Part shown: positions 53,134-62,931 of the stretch, piece after piece
Layout: every line of letters begins with the position of its first letter
How positions within the stretch are numbered: the stretch's first letter is position 1
NCBI GenBank assembly: GCA_029552745.1
Contig: JAKPDK010000152.1
Location: 1-64,000 of the forward strand
Length of the DNA: 64,000 nt
Direction of reading: 5' to 3'
Origin: Candidatus Hydrogenedentota bacterium
GTDB taxonomy: Bacteria; Hydrogenedentota; Hydrogenedentia; Hydrogenedentales; SLHB01
The notes under the pieces: generated by a model
Seen by the model: only the letters and a program-made list of their open reading frames with translations
The model's database searches: none
Told to the model about the DNA's origin: nothing
Made by a program: the position numbers and the translations under genes

Positions 53134-56100
53134 TCAGTCTGCTTGAATAAGCCGGCAATTTGCATTGTGAGGAAACATCCAATTCAAGGGCGGCGTAATA
53201 TCGGATAGGTCATAGCTTTTTTTGCTCTCTCCTAGATTCTCTAATTTATCTATAATTAGGGCTGCATAATGATCTATAAGTTGTACCTTGCCGCATAAAT
53301 AATAGGGACCCTGAGAATTCAGTAAGCAGCCATATCGTTGATACGTATCGCTGAAAAGTACAGCCTCGAAAATACCGTCTACGTCTTCAAATGTGAGAAA
53401 CTTCATTACCCCGTGATTTGGGACACCGACGCGTCGTTCGGCAATAAGCCAACCCACGACGGTTATATGTTTTCCTGCATAGAGGGGTAAATCACGACTC
53501 GATACGAGTGACGAAGGTTTTGAAAAGGGTAAGAAATATTCCAAAGGATGAGTTTTGAGCAAAAAATCTAACATACTCCATTCTTGTTCCACACGTTTCC
53601 GCCGAGGGTAATTCGGAACGGAAAAGGGGGGCTTTCTTATAAGATGATTTTGGGAAGATAAATAAAACTGCTGGCTATTTTCCCGCACCGATTTGTGTCG
53701 AAAGAAAACCCGTAATTCCCAGTTAAGACGGGGTCGTGGGCAAGACAATCCATCGCACGCGCCAGAGTCGATAAGTGCTTGTGCTTCTTCGTAGGAGAGA
53801 GCGGTGCGAAGACAAAGATCTGTAAGGCTTGAGAAGGCTGCCTCGTTTCGTTTTTTTAAAATGTTTCTTATTGTTTGACGAGACAAATCGCGTATTTCCA
53901 ATAAGCCTGTTCGTATAGCACCGTTTTCAACGGTATACATATAGTCGCTTCGGTTTATATCGGGTGGTAATAGTTCCACGCCCATCCGTTTCGCTTCTTC
54001 AATGTAAACTGGAATATGGTAGAACCCACCGCGATTCGAAAGGACGCTTGCAAAAAACTCTGCTGGGAAATGGGCTTTTAGATACGCACACTGGTAAGCG
54101 AGTTTACCGTAGGTGCATGCGTGGGCTTTACAATATGAGTACTTCGCAAAATTGGCAATTAACTCCCAGATGCGCTCTGCTGTTTGCTTGGCAACACCTT
54201 GCTCTTGGGCTTTTTTGATAAATAGCTTCATAAAGGCGGCAAATTCCTTTAAGTCGCCTTTTTTGGTGATGGAACGACGCAACGAATCAGCCTCTGCCAA
54301 AGATATTCCGGCTATCGCATTGGCAACTTTGAGAATGTCCTCCTGGTACAACATAACTCCATAGGTATCTTTCAAGACTTTTTGAAGAGAGGGATGTAAG
54401 TATTCAACCTTTTCTTTTCCGAGATGTCGCGCAATAAAATATTTCTTCATACCGCTACCGGATGGTCCCGGACGGATTAAGGATAACGTCTTGATCAACA
54501 TGTCCGTATCATTCGCCTGTGTGTTTTGTAACAGGGCGCGCATAGCGGGCGATTCAATTTGAAAACATCCTACAGTGTTTCCGGAACGAAGCAATTCCGC
54601 TGTTAGGGGATCTGGATCAGGAAGGCGATCCAAATCTATGTGTATGCCGTAATTTTTGCTGATGTGTTGTACCGTATCATGAATTACAGTAAGGGAACGG
54701 TGTCCCAGCAAGTCCATTTTTACAAGTCCGAGAGCCTCGATGCCCTCCATATCGTATTGTGTAATGACGATTCCTTTGGCAGCCCGTTGTAAAGGTACAA
54801 AGTGGGTGAGGGTTTCGGGAGCAATCACGAGCCCACCGGCATGAATAGATAAGTGACGAGGAAAGCCGTCAATAAATTCCGCGATCTCGATAGCGGATTT
54901 CAACGGTTCGTTGCCCATTGAGATATCGCGACATTCAGGTAAGCGTTGAATCAACGTTCGAATATCTTTGGCATGATAGTGGGGGATACGTGATACTACG
55001 TGGCTGATTTCTGTTTGGGAAAAGCCCAGTACTTTGGCGGTTTCGCGCAGGGCTGCCCGCGCTTTAAATGTGTTAAAGGTAGCGATCATAGCAACCCGGT
55101 CTGCTCCATAACGGCGGTATACATAGTCAATGATCTCGTCACGTCTACGCCAGCATATATCCAAGTCGATATCTGGACAATCCGAACGATACGGATTCAG
55201 AAATCGCTCAAAATACAGGTCATAACGAATAGGGTCGACCTGTGTAATTCCTAGCGCATACGCGACAATACTATTTGCTGCGGAACCGCGCCCAACTATA
55301 GGAATGTTATGACGATGGGCATACTCCACGATATCTGCGACGATGAGAAAGTAGGGGGCGAATCCCATGCGATGAATAATTTCAAGTTCCATGCGGACAC
55401 GTTTTTGCACGGTTGGAGTTTGCTTGCTGTATTTCTCTCTGATTCCTCTTTCGACCAACGCGTTCAAATAGGAAGCCGGAGTCTCTCCTTTGGGCACTTC
55501 ACAATGTGGAAAGTGTATCTTATTGGTATTAAGTTCCAGCTCGCACTGTTCCGCTATGTTTTCTGTATTCTTGAGCGCCTCCGGAAAGTCGCGAAAGAAT
55601 TGTTTCATTTCCTCTTTTGTAAAAAATCTCTTTTGACGATCAGCAGAAGACGCTGAAAGATCTAAAGTCGTGTTTTTTCGAATGGCATTCAATACCTGGT
55701 AAATTTGAAAATGGGAGGGTTCTAAAAAATAAATTGGGTTGACTGCTACGGCTGTTAATCCGTGGTGCGTAGAAAAATCATTCAGAAACTGGGCTCGGCG
55801 TCGTGATGCGATGTCGCCGTAACACGTCAATGCCACGAGGGGCGATATTCCACGCGCGAGCATCTTGCGAATTAAATGTAAGTTATCCGTTAGAACGAAA
55901 ACGTGACTGTTAATTTCTGTCAACCAATTTGGTAAATCATCAGACAAAGGATGCGTTGAGTTTTTCTCTAATTGATATGCGGTTACGATACGACATAGCG
56001 TGGTATAACCTTTTTGATTTTTTGCTAATAAAACCACATTATCGAGTTCAACGCCGATGATCGGATGTATACCGGCACTTCGCGCCGCTCGATAAAAAGG

Positions 56101-56238
56101 TAATACCCCATACAATCCGTCTGTGTCGGTGAGGGCTATTGCTCTCATTCCTTTTTCGAGACATTTTTGAATAAGAGCCTCGATGGTCGCGGTTCCTTCC
56201 AAAAAGGAAAATATGCTATGTACGTGAAGATGAACCAT
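53134..56238 (-). CDS. dnaE: DNA polymerase III alpha subunit, short form (DnaE family)
   Basis: 1034 residues, about 130 fewer than E. coli DnaE. PHP domain: VHLHVHSIFSFLEGTAT at the start and ALTDTDGLYGVLPF, where the usual DH is DT. Polymerase aspartates: CPDIDLDICWRRRDEII and GLVKMDLLGHRSL. Fingers SRVPH-like SRIPHYHAKDIRTL. Near the C terminus is an OB fold (KHITVVGWLIAERRVGVPNH...FLTFEDVDGIFEAVLF). The tau-binding tail is absent. Length fits DnaE2-type error-prone polymerases or Bacillus-like DnaE. No imuA/imuB neighbours are present, so a replicative role cannot be excluded. The transcript leader is only about 18 bases and shows no ribosome site. Confidence 0.88.
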   Translation of the reverse strand: MVHLHVHSIFSFLEGTATIEALIQKCLEKGMRAIALTDTDGLYGVLPFYRAARSAGIHPIIGVELDNVVLLAKNQKGYTTLCRIVTAYQLEKNSTHPLSDDLPNWLTEINSHVFVLTDNLHLIRKMLARGISPLVALTCYGDIASRRRAQFLNDFSTHHGLTAVAVNPIYFLEPSHFQIYQVLNAIRKNTTLDLSASSADRQKRFFTKEEMKQFFRDFPEALKNTENIAEQCELELNTNKIHFPHCEVPKGETPASYLNALVERGIREKYSKQTPTVQKRVRMELEIIHRMGFAPYFLIVADIVEYAHRHNIPIVGRGSAANSIVAYALGITQVDPIRYDLYFERFLNPYRSDCPDIDLDICWRRRDEIIDYVYRRYGADRVAMIATFNTFKARAALRETAKVLGFSQTEISHVVSRIPHYHAKDIRTLIQRLPECRDISMGNEPLKSAIEIAEFIDGFPRHLSIHAGGLVIAPETLTHFVPLQRAAKGIVITQYDMEGIEALGLVKMDLLGHRSLTVIHDTVQHISKNYGIHIDLDRLPDPDPLTAELLRSGNTVGCFQIESPAMRALLQNTQANDTDMLIKTLSLIRPGPSGSGMKKYFIARHLGKEKVEYLHPSLQKVLKDTYGVMLYQEDILKVANAIAGISLAEADSLRRSITKKGDLKEFAAFMKLFIKKAQEQGVAKQTAERIWELIANFAKYSYCKAHACTYGKLAYQCAYLKAHFPAEFFASVLSNRGGFYHIPVYIEEAKRMGVELLPPDINRSDYMYTVENGAIRTGLLEIRDLSRQTIRNILKKRNEAAFSSLTDLCLRTALSYEEAQALIDSGACDGLSCPRPRLNWELRVFFRHKSVRENSQQFYLSSQNHLIRKPPFSVPNYPRRKRVEQEWSMLDFLLKTHPLEYFLPFSKPSSLVSSRDLPLYAGKHITVVGWLIAERRVGVPNHGVMKFLTFEDVDGIFEAVLFSDTYQRYGCLLNSQGPYYLCGKVQLIDHYAALIIDKLENLGESKKSYDLSDITPPLNWMFPHNANCRLIQAD

Positions 56239-56262
56239 AATACTGAATAAATTATCAGTAAA

Positions 56263-56291
56263 ATTATCTTGAATCCGCCGGAATATGTCAA
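56263..56291 (-). promoter_or_regulatory. dnaE promoter
   Basis: On the minus strand TTGACA (56286-56291), 17 bases, GATAAT (56263-56268). Predicted start near 56256, only about 18 bases before the ATG. Confidence 0.75.
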
Positions 56292-56459
56292 GTAATTTGT
56301 TTCTAAATCGAAAAATCGGGCAAGCTTTTTGACACTTAACCCGATTTGCGTTTCAGAAATTCTTCTCCACCGGAAAAGGGGAAATACGGATGAGTTGACA
56401 TCTGGGGTGTCTAACGCCCAAACTTTCTAATAGTCCACTCATATCGGAGAGACCTGAAA

Positions 56460-57146
56460 ATGCTCATGGAAGCTTGCATTAAGTTTTCTTTGGCGGTATT
56501 TCTAGCAGGGTTGCTTGGCTTGGAACGAGAGCGTCAAGGACGCGCAGCAGGGTTACGTACTCACATCATGGTATGTCTTGGTACGGTTCTTGCCGTGGTT
56601 GCAGGTCAGCAGATCGCTCTTCAATGGGCAAATTCGGAAAGTCGAGTGGTCTTTGATCAGGGGCGGATTGCCGCTGGGGTACTAACAGGCATAGGTTTTC
56701 TTGGCGCGGGTGCGATTATTAATATCGGGAATATTCGTCGAGGCCTTACCACCGCATCTACCATTTGGTTTGTAGCCGCACTTGGGATAGCAATCGGTCT
56801 TGGATTTTATTTAATAGCCCTATGTGCGACTCTATTTGCTTTTGTTGTCGTTGTTGGACTTCGTTACGCGTCGTACGCACTCCGTTCCCATGAAACTATG
56901 ACGCTTGAAGTTCATCTTCAAGGCGGCGTGGGCGAAGTAGAAACGATCGAAAAGGCGCTAGCGCGGTCGGGGTGTAATGTCACGGCTTCTCGGCTTCAAG
57001 CATTTCGGGAAGAGAACCGAGTGATAGCAACGTTCGAGGTTGTCGCCGGGGCACAGCCGGATTTGGAGGAGATGGCGACATCGCTCCAAGGTCAATTTCC
57101 CACTATTCAAAGCATTTCTTTCGAGCGTTGGCGTGTGCACGAATAA
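56460..57146 (+). CDS. MgtC/SapB family membrane protein
   Basis: 228 residues with the MgtC core: LAGLLGLERERQGRAAGLRTHIMVCLGTVL, GQIAAGVLTGIGFLGAGAII-like text (RIAAGVLTGIGFLGAG) and RRGLTTASTIWFVAALGIAIG; four to five membrane segments. A C-terminal ACT-like cytoplasmic domain follows (TMTLEVHLQGGVGEVETIEK onward). MgtC proteins aid survival at low Mg and in hosts, and inhibit ATP synthase in Salmonella; the role in environmental bacteria is unclear. GGAGAG precedes the ATG. Confidence 0.92.
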   Translation: MLMEACIKFSLAVFLAGLLGLERERQGRAAGLRTHIMVCLGTVLAVVAGQQIALQWANSESRVVFDQGRIAAGVLTGIGFLGAGAIINIGNIRRGLTTASTIWFVAALGIAIGLGFYLIALCATLFAFVVVVGLRYASYALRSHETMTLEVHLQGGVGEVETIEKALARSGCNVTASRLQAFREENRVIATFEVVAGAQPDLEEMATSLQGQFPTIQSISFERWRVHE

Positions 57147-57183
57147 ATGCGGATGACTGACTCCGTGGAATTATCCCCAGCAC

Positions 57184-59028
57184 TCATTCTAGCCCTTTGG
57201 TTTGTTGTTTTGCTTGAAGAATGGCAGGGGTTTCCGGCAGGGGGGCATTTCCTATTAAAACCAGTTCTTTTCTATCAAACGGACCAAGAAGCACCTCGTA
57301 AGTCTCTCGATGTGCTGCAAAAGCGACGTCATTTAAGTTCTTTTTACGCAAGAGATAATAATAAGGTTCTTTACCGGCAAGTTTTTCAATGACTTTTTCT
57401 GGAGCGTCTTCAAAGGGAATGGGACGACGGAGGTAGAAAGCAAACGCAGGGTATGGAAAAGGTTGGGTGGAACCCTGGCGTCGCATCGTCTCTAGTAATA
57501 GGCCGCTTTCTACAATATCTCTACACGCTAGCCCTAACCATTTAGGTGAACGGTCAGGTCTTAGTGTCGCGTAACTGCGCCCGACCAGTGTCGTGAGAAT
57601 CAACAACCCGCTGAGCAATGCGATGGCCTTCAGCCGCTCCGAAGGGTATCGACGCATCAGGACAATCACCGCCAACGCAATCCCTAGGACGCATGCTATT
57701 TCCAGTCTCAAAAGGATATGAGTATTTGTCGAGGCAAAGTAACTTGCTACTCCCAAGAGGCCCACAAAAAGAAGAGGTGTGACTGCCTGCTTCCACTTAT
57801 TAAACCAAGTCACATGCCATATAGGCGCGTGATCTTCAGTGACGTCTCGGATTACTTGTCCTATAGTCAACGCCAAGAAAGGAACAGCCGGTAGGATATA
57901 TTCGTATTCCTTCCCCGCAATGGTCGAGAAAAAACCGATAGACAACCAGCCGAAAATTACGCAGAAACGATAAAATGGAGGACGCAATTGCCAAGCATGC
58001 GGAGAGTACTGCAAGGGTAAGAGAAAACTCCAGGGCGCAAACATCCCCATGATGCCTATTAGGTAGTAAAAGGGACTTCCACGATTAATTTCCGAAGCTA
58101 AGTACGTACGCTCCAGCGATTCAGTGCGGAGAAGTGCCACTACGTAATCCCAACTTCGTTGTTTTAACACAGCCGCCGCCCAAGGAGCGACTATCATCCC
58201 ACCTACCAGAAGCACTATAAAGAGAACCATCAAACGCCTTGTCAATTCGTCGGCGCGAAGGCTTAGGAGTCCAACCAAGACCCAAGTGGCAATGAGGACA
58301 GAGAGGGACAAGGGAAACTTGAAAGTCAGCACCCACGACAAGAGGCATAAGCAGCACGCTGCAATAGTCCCCCAAACTGCTATGTTCTTTGTAAGGCGGC
58401 TCGCTTCTCCCCAAATGACCCAACTTGCGATCACGGCTGCGGTGAAGAACAAAAGAGCAGGTGGCCCCTTTAATAGCAATGCCCAACCGAACGCAGCTCC
58501 AGATAACACGGAATAAACCAATGTTAGGATAGGCGGCGCTTTAGCGTTTGCCTGCCAAAAAAATGAAACAGTGAGGACTGTTCCTAACGTGAAAGGAACG
58601 TCTATTTCTGTCCATCTGGCGCGTTCCACAAAATAGGGTGTCGTGAGCAAAATGACAGCACCCCAGCGGGCGGCAATTTCTCCCAATTCCTTTCGAGCAA
58701 CAAGATAGAGGCAAAGTACAGACAAAAGCCCACACAATGCGGTGGGAATACGTGCTGTCCATTCGGATATTGCTCCGATCCATCGGTAAGTTAGGGCTAT
58801 CATCCAATAGAGCGCGGGCGGTTTCGTAAGATAATCTACGCCATTGATGGTGGGGATCACATAATTTCCTGAAGCCAACATTTCGATAGGAGGAGTAACG
58901 CGCTGGCCCTCATTGTCTGTACAGACATCCATACGACCAAGCTCGAAAAAAAACATCACAAGACTACACGCAGTTAGGAAAAATAAAAAAGGCGTAACCC
59001 CAACCTCTTTGGATTTACGCCTTTCCAT
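57184..59028 (-). CDS. Glycosyltransferase family 39/ArnT-like membrane protein
   Basis: 614 residues with about 12 membrane segments. The first periplasmic loop has TDNEGQRVTPPIEMLASGNY, then PTINGVDYLTKPPALYW, which follow the ArnT pattern (DE...MLxSGDW, P..NG..Y..KPP..YW). The DE pair is DN-E here (DNEGQ). ERARWTEIDVPF matches the later conserved loop. ArnT-like enzymes move a sugar from undecaprenyl phosphate to lipid A or proteins. The C-terminal soluble part is about 100 residues. The following gene is 31 bases upstream on the same strand. Confidence 0.87.
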   Translation of the reverse strand: MERRKSKEVGVTPFLFFLTACSLVMFFFELGRMDVCTDNEGQRVTPPIEMLASGNYVIPTINGVDYLTKPPALYWMIALTYRWIGAISEWTARIPTALCGLLSVLCLYLVARKELGEIAARWGAVILLTTPYFVERARWTEIDVPFTLGTVLTVSFFWQANAKAPPILTLVYSVLSGAAFGWALLLKGPPALLFFTAAVIASWVIWGEASRLTKNIAVWGTIAACCLCLLSWVLTFKFPLSLSVLIATWVLVGLLSLRADELTRRLMVLFIVLLVGGMIVAPWAAAVLKQRSWDYVVALLRTESLERTYLASEINRGSPFYYLIGIMGMFAPWSFLLPLQYSPHAWQLRPPFYRFCVIFGWLSIGFFSTIAGKEYEYILPAVPFLALTIGQVIRDVTEDHAPIWHVTWFNKWKQAVTPLLFVGLLGVASYFASTNTHILLRLEIACVLGIALAVIVLMRRYPSERLKAIALLSGLLILTTLVGRSYATLRPDRSPKWLGLACRDIVESGLLLETMRRQGSTQPFPYPAFAFYLRRPIPFEDAPEKVIEKLAGKEPYYYLLRKKNLNDVAFAAHRETYEVLLGPFDRKELVLIGNAPLPETPAILQAKQQTKGLE

Positions 59029-59059
59029 TACGTTGCCTATCGTCTATTGCTGCACAGAG

Positions 59060-59761
59060 CTAAGGTTGAGACCTTTTGGCTAACTTCGTAAAGTCCCCTT
59101 TGCCTTTGGCAATCTTGTTGTTTGTGTTAGCACGTTCACCCAGATAGTGCATTTGGGCTTTTTTAGTTTCTGAAAGCACAGGCTTTCCCGACTCCTCCTT
59201 TTCCTTCTTTCCCCAGTCTGGAACGGGTGTGCAACGGTCCAAGATTTTCTGTCCGGCGAATGACGCGCCTGCGAGCTGCACGGCAGTACCGCTGACGTAC
59301 AGGGATTCCCGTGCCATGGGAATGGCTTCCGGCCGGAGAGGGGCAGAACCTGTGATGAGGCCACTCGCATAGGTCGCTGTCAAGGCATCTGCTGCATTTC
59401 GGAGTAGGAAATCTTCCTCAATATAAGCGTTGGCTTTTCCGGTCTCTTTATAGGGCGCCGTTCTGTTATTAGCGCCGCAAAGGCCCCTCCATTGACTCCT
59501 CTCAAGTTCCACAAGACCCCGACGTAGTCCGCGAAAAGCGTACACGGATCCGACGATGGGAAAATCTCGGTTGCCTTCTTTGAAAGCCGTGCCCGTCTGG
59601 TAGACCAAAGCTGCGAGTCCCCGCGCCAACCATTTGTAAGGGCGAAGGGCAGGCTCTTCCGGATTTCCCAAATGGCCTGTGTAAGCCGGTTCCACAGCAA
59701 ATGCCATGCTGAAAGAACCCGTAACGAGCAGTATTACGGTGAGCTTCGTGTATGCATTCAT
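59060..59761 (-). CDS. Exported protein of unknown function (exosortase-associated-like)
   Basis: 233 residues with a clear signal peptide (MNAYTKLTVILLVTGSFSMA, cleavage near AFA). The centre, RPYKWLARGLAALVYQTG then RGLRRGLVELERSQWRG, is reminiscent of small secreted proteins annotated as exosortase-associated (TIGR04073-like), but the resemblance is weak. The tail is very basic. AGGAG is 10 bases before the ATG. It lies upstream of the GT39 gene on the same strand, so the pair may be co-transcribed. Confidence 0.55.
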   Translation of the reverse strand: MNAYTKLTVILLVTGSFSMAFAVEPAYTGHLGNPEEPALRPYKWLARGLAALVYQTGTAFKEGNRDFPIVGSVYAFRGLRRGLVELERSQWRGLCGANNRTAPYKETGKANAYIEEDFLLRNAADALTATYASGLITGSAPLRPEAIPMARESLYVSGTAVQLAGASFAGQKILDRCTPVPDWGKKEKEESGKPVLSETKKAQMHYLGERANTNNKIAKGKGDFTKLAKRSQP

Positions 59762-59848
59762 GATGTTGAGCTCCTATTGCCGCTAGATGGGTTGGGTTAT
59801 TCCAACAAATAAATCCTAAGACATTCGTAATAAATATGCAACTATTTT

Positions 59849-60670
59849 CTACTCCGCATTGTGGTTTGCATTGGGATTAACACCGAAAAGTCTTATGGCA
59901 TTGTCGTGAGCAATCGTTTTCTTAATGTCGTCTTCAATGTCAAGAAGTTGTATTTTCAAAAATGATGCGGCCGGCGCTTTGAATGGAAAGCCGGTACCAA
60001 ATAAGAGTCTGTCATGACCAAGATTTTTTGCGATATCTCCCAGAGGACTATCGAGACAGCTTGTCATTCGAGATATATCAAAATGGATCCTCACTTGTTT
60101 GAGCCGCTCCCACATGGGGTCATCCGGTTCAGCTTGGAAATAACATTCCGTCAATAAGATAGTGACGTTTGAGTTTCTCTCTGCGAAAGAAATAACTTGG
60201 GATATCGTTACGTCTTGGGATGTATCCATCCAGTGTCTTTGGCGGGCGTCTTCAACTCGACAGGGGATGGACAATATCAGTCCTCGCTCTACTGCGGCGT
60301 CTGCGAGGGCATTAGCGCAAGCCTCTTCCAACGTGTATCCATGATACATGGGATAGATGCGTATTGCGTGAAACCCCAACTCGACGTACCGGTCAAGGTC
60401 CCTTTCCCACCCCGGATAGGCAGGGTTTATGGTGGCATAAATAAAGAACCTTGTAGAGGCAGACCGTGTCATTTCAAATAGCTTTTCATTTGCCGGTTGG
60501 GGATCTCGATGAAGTATGGCGTCTGCAGAGGCGACACAAGCATGGGAAATTCCGAACTGGTTCATCATAGCTAGTAAATCTTGAACTGTGTTACGCCGTA
60601 GGGCGCGAAATGCCCAATTTCCCAGGAATGTGTTGCAGTCTATAGGAGCAAGATTGTCGGGAAACTTCAC
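59849..60670 (-). CDS. Amidohydrolase-2-like TIM-barrel protein lacking metal ligands
   Basis: 273 residues from GTG 60670, which has AGAGG upstream and overlaps the stop of the previous gene (GTGA). Its fold is that of the amidohydrolase-2 family: PIDCNTFLGNWAFRALRRNT, YATINPAYPGWERDLDRYVE, and the end LLFGTGFPFKAP with FGVNPNAN. The HxH metal pair at the start is CNTF here, and the final GTD is GTG. It probably does not bind the usual metal; related proteins with the LGxWPFR motif also lack it. Function unknown. Confidence 0.75.
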   Translation of the reverse strand: MKFPDNLAPIDCNTFLGNWAFRALRRNTVQDLLAMMNQFGISHACVASADAILHRDPQPANEKLFEMTRSASTRFFIYATINPAYPGWERDLDRYVELGFHAIRIYPMYHGYTLEEACANALADAAVERGLILSIPCRVEDARQRHWMDTSQDVTISQVISFAERNSNVTILLTECYFQAEPDDPMWERLKQVRIHFDISRMTSCLDSPLGDIAKNLGHDRLLFGTGFPFKAPAASFLKIQLLDIEDDIKKTIAHDNAIRLFGVNPNANHNAE

Positions 60671-61074
60671 GGCACAGACCTCTTTTGAAGAATTGACAGA
60701 AAGTTTTCTGAAAAGACTTTTTTGCGTTCTTCTTCTGTCAGATCGGCGTCGAGGATTTTTCCCACACCGGCTTCCATAGACATATCCGTGCCGAACAGTA
60801 GCCGGTGAACTCCGAGTTCCTGGATGCATCGGTCAATCATCCATTCGTCAATAACGCTACCGCTGGTATCGACATAGACCGACGGTGCGTCTCGAAGAAA
60901 CTTTAGTGCCCATTCCCAATCGCCTCCTCCCCCAATGTGCGCTTCTATCAGGATGGCTTCCGGGTATCTCTGTGCCGCTGCGGCAAAATGGCTCGCATCA
61001 CTGATTCGGGGTTGTCGCGAACGGGTGGCTTGGTCGGTGGGATGTCCTGCATGTACTAAAATCGGAAATTCCAT
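60667..61074 (-). pseudogene. Amidohydrolase, C-terminal part separated by a frameshift
   Basis: 135-residue open frame starting MEFPILVHAGHPTDQATRSR. It holds the second half of an amidohydrolase-2 barrel: HAGHP (third metal His), EAHIGGGGDWEW, and the final LLFGTDMSMEAGVG with the metal Asp. It overlaps by 19 bases the frame that holds the first half at 61056-61451. Together they equal one ordinary enzyme, so I treat this as a broken gene unless the shift is a sequencing error. GTGA couples it to the next gene. Confidence 0.7.
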
Positions 61075-61451
61075 TCAATGGCTTGTTCGATGATGGGGTC
61101 ACAAACAGGTTCATCTATCCGATACTGGTTGTACAGCTTTATGCCAATGAAGCCCTCATCTCGGACACGTTGCGTAATTTCGTCCAGGGCACGTGGGTCG
61201 CCTGGATTAACAAAACAATAACCTTTATATCGGTTCGGAAATCGTCTTATTGCCTCGAGGACCCGTTCATTTGCGGCGTGGAAATTCTCGTAGCGCAGAT
61301 TTCCGGTGAGTTCCAGATCGGAGATACAAAATACGTCGATTCCCAGATAGTCCCCTGCTTGGATGGTTTGTTCGCAATATTTCAGGTCGAGCGTACCTTC
61401 GGGGGTCTTGCGAACGTGCATGTGACAATCTATTACCATGAGTGAGTCCAT
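61056..61451 (-). pseudogene. Amidohydrolase, N-terminal part separated by a frameshift
   Basis: 131-residue frame starting MDSLMVIDCHMHVRKTPEGT, with the HxH metal motif (HMH), FNPGDPRALDEITQRV-like text (VNPGDPRALDEITQRVRDEG), and an abrupt end EQAIEWNFRF. The next strand should read NFPILVHAGH. Adding one T in the TTT/CC run near 61064 would restore NFPILVH and join it to the 60667-61074 frame. No clear ribosome site precedes the ATG. Confidence 0.7.
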
Positions 61452-61578
61452 TGGAGGTTTATGTTTAAAGAGGGTAACAAAATATTCGGGTTAACTTCAC
61501 GTTATTGGTGAGCACGTTTAAGGCAAGCTGTGTTAGAATCTTTTGGCGCTAGTCGCGAACTACCAGATGGAGTCTTAT

Positions 61579-62784
61579 ATGGGTTTTTTGATTAAAGGTG
61601 TTGAAACGGATGAAGAACTGCGTCTAGCGACCGATTTAATTGCGCGTGTCCATAAGGTTCAAGAACCGACGGCTTTGGACTGGCTCTATCAAGGAAGCCA
61701 ACGGTACCCAAATTTCCGTCGGGAACATACGCGTATTTTAACGGTAAACGGCGAAATTGCTTCGGCTCTGCGATTGACGACAGACGCGATACTCATGGGC
61801 GAATCCCGTTTGAAAATGGGGGGATTAGGGTGGGTATCCACACTAGAAAAGTATCGCGGAAAAGGATTTTGCAGTGCTCTGGTTCGTGACACCATGGACT
61901 ATATGCGGTCCAATAATTACCACGTATCCATGTTGTTCGGAATACCCGAATTCTACGAACGTTTCGGATATTGCACGTGTTTGGTTGATTATTTGGTAGA
62001 AATGGATACGGCCGAGGCGTTGACCTTTGATTCTCCGTTTTCTTTGCGCCTAGCTTGTGCTCATGACATTCCTGCAATAAGTAAAATCCACAACGCAACC
62101 AACGCTGCAATACCTTGTTCTATTTTGCGAACGACCGCTCATTTCAAGAACCGCTGGGATCGTTGGCGCGACTGGTATTGCCTCGCCGATTGTCATGGCA
62201 AGGTGGAGGGGTACTTTATAGCTCATAAGCATGGGACGGTTTTGGAGGTGGACGATGTGGGGATTGCGGAACCGATTTTCTGTGCCGCTGTAGTCGGCGC
62301 TGTTGCGAGAATTGCATCCGAACAGGGGGCAGCCGCCATTCAGTTTTATGTGCCGCCGCAACACGTGCTGGCGCGGTATCTTTTGCAGTTCCGATCACGT
62401 CACGAAATGCGCATCGAACGAAACGCGGGTGGTATGTTGACTTTTGTTAATGTTTTGGAGACGTTTGAAAATCTGATTCCCGAATGGGAAAGTCTTCTGA
62501 CGAATAGTGTGTTTCGCGATGCGAAATGTGAGTTCACGTTCTGTGTGCGAGACGAAGTCTACCGGATTAGGGTCAATCATGGGGCTATTGATGTATCGGC
62601 GTTTCCGGGTAAAAACAAGATAACCATTTCATCGCATGACTTGATGCATTTGATTACCGGGTATCGTTATGCAGAGGATATCTTGACGTTTGCGGGAGCA
62701 AATGTCGCTCCTGAAATTCACAATATTATCATGACGTTATTTCCAAAACGCGCGCCTTATGTCTGGCGTTTCGACAGGTTTTAG
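61579..62784 (+). CDS. Eis-like GNAT N-acetyltransferase
   Basis: 401 residues from ATG 61579, which has GGAG 6 bases upstream; earlier in-frame ATGs lack a site. Length and layout match the Eis family: a first GNAT fold with GLGWVSTLEKYRGKGFCSAL (acetyl-CoA loop) and MLFGIPEFYERFGYCTCL, a second GNAT-like part, and a C-terminal SCP2-like domain (CVRDEVYRIRVNHGAIDVSA). Eis enzymes acetylate amines of aminoglycosides, proteins or small molecules. The target here is unknown. Confidence 0.85.
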   Translation: MGFLIKGVETDEELRLATDLIARVHKVQEPTALDWLYQGSQRYPNFRREHTRILTVNGEIASALRLTTDAILMGESRLKMGGLGWVSTLEKYRGKGFCSALVRDTMDYMRSNNYHVSMLFGIPEFYERFGYCTCLVDYLVEMDTAEALTFDSPFSLRLACAHDIPAISKIHNATNAAIPCSILRTTAHFKNRWDRWRDWYCLADCHGKVEGYFIAHKHGTVLEVDDVGIAEPIFCAAVVGAVARIASEQGAAAIQFYVPPQHVLARYLLQFRSRHEMRIERNAGGMLTFVNVLETFENLIPEWESLLTNSVFRDAKCEFTFCVRDEVYRIRVNHGAIDVSAFPGKNKITISSHDLMHLITGYRYAEDILTFAGANVAPEIHNIIMTLFPKRAPYVWRFDRF

Positions 62785-62880
62785 GTCTGATTTTTCCTCA
62801 TGAGGTGCAATAGGAGAAATTCTCGAACAGGGATACTGACAAAAATAATACTGTAACGGAAGGGGCTTTTAAGTAACGTT

Positions 62881-62910
62881 TTGAATTGGTAGGTTCTCTT
62901 ATTCTATACT
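62881..62910 (+). promoter_or_regulatory. tRNA-Leu promoter
   Basis: TTGAAT (62881-62886), 18-base spacer, TATACT (62905-62910), about 21 bases before the tRNA. Confidence 0.65.
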
Positions 62911-62931
62911 ATCTTCGCGTCGCTGATAAGT

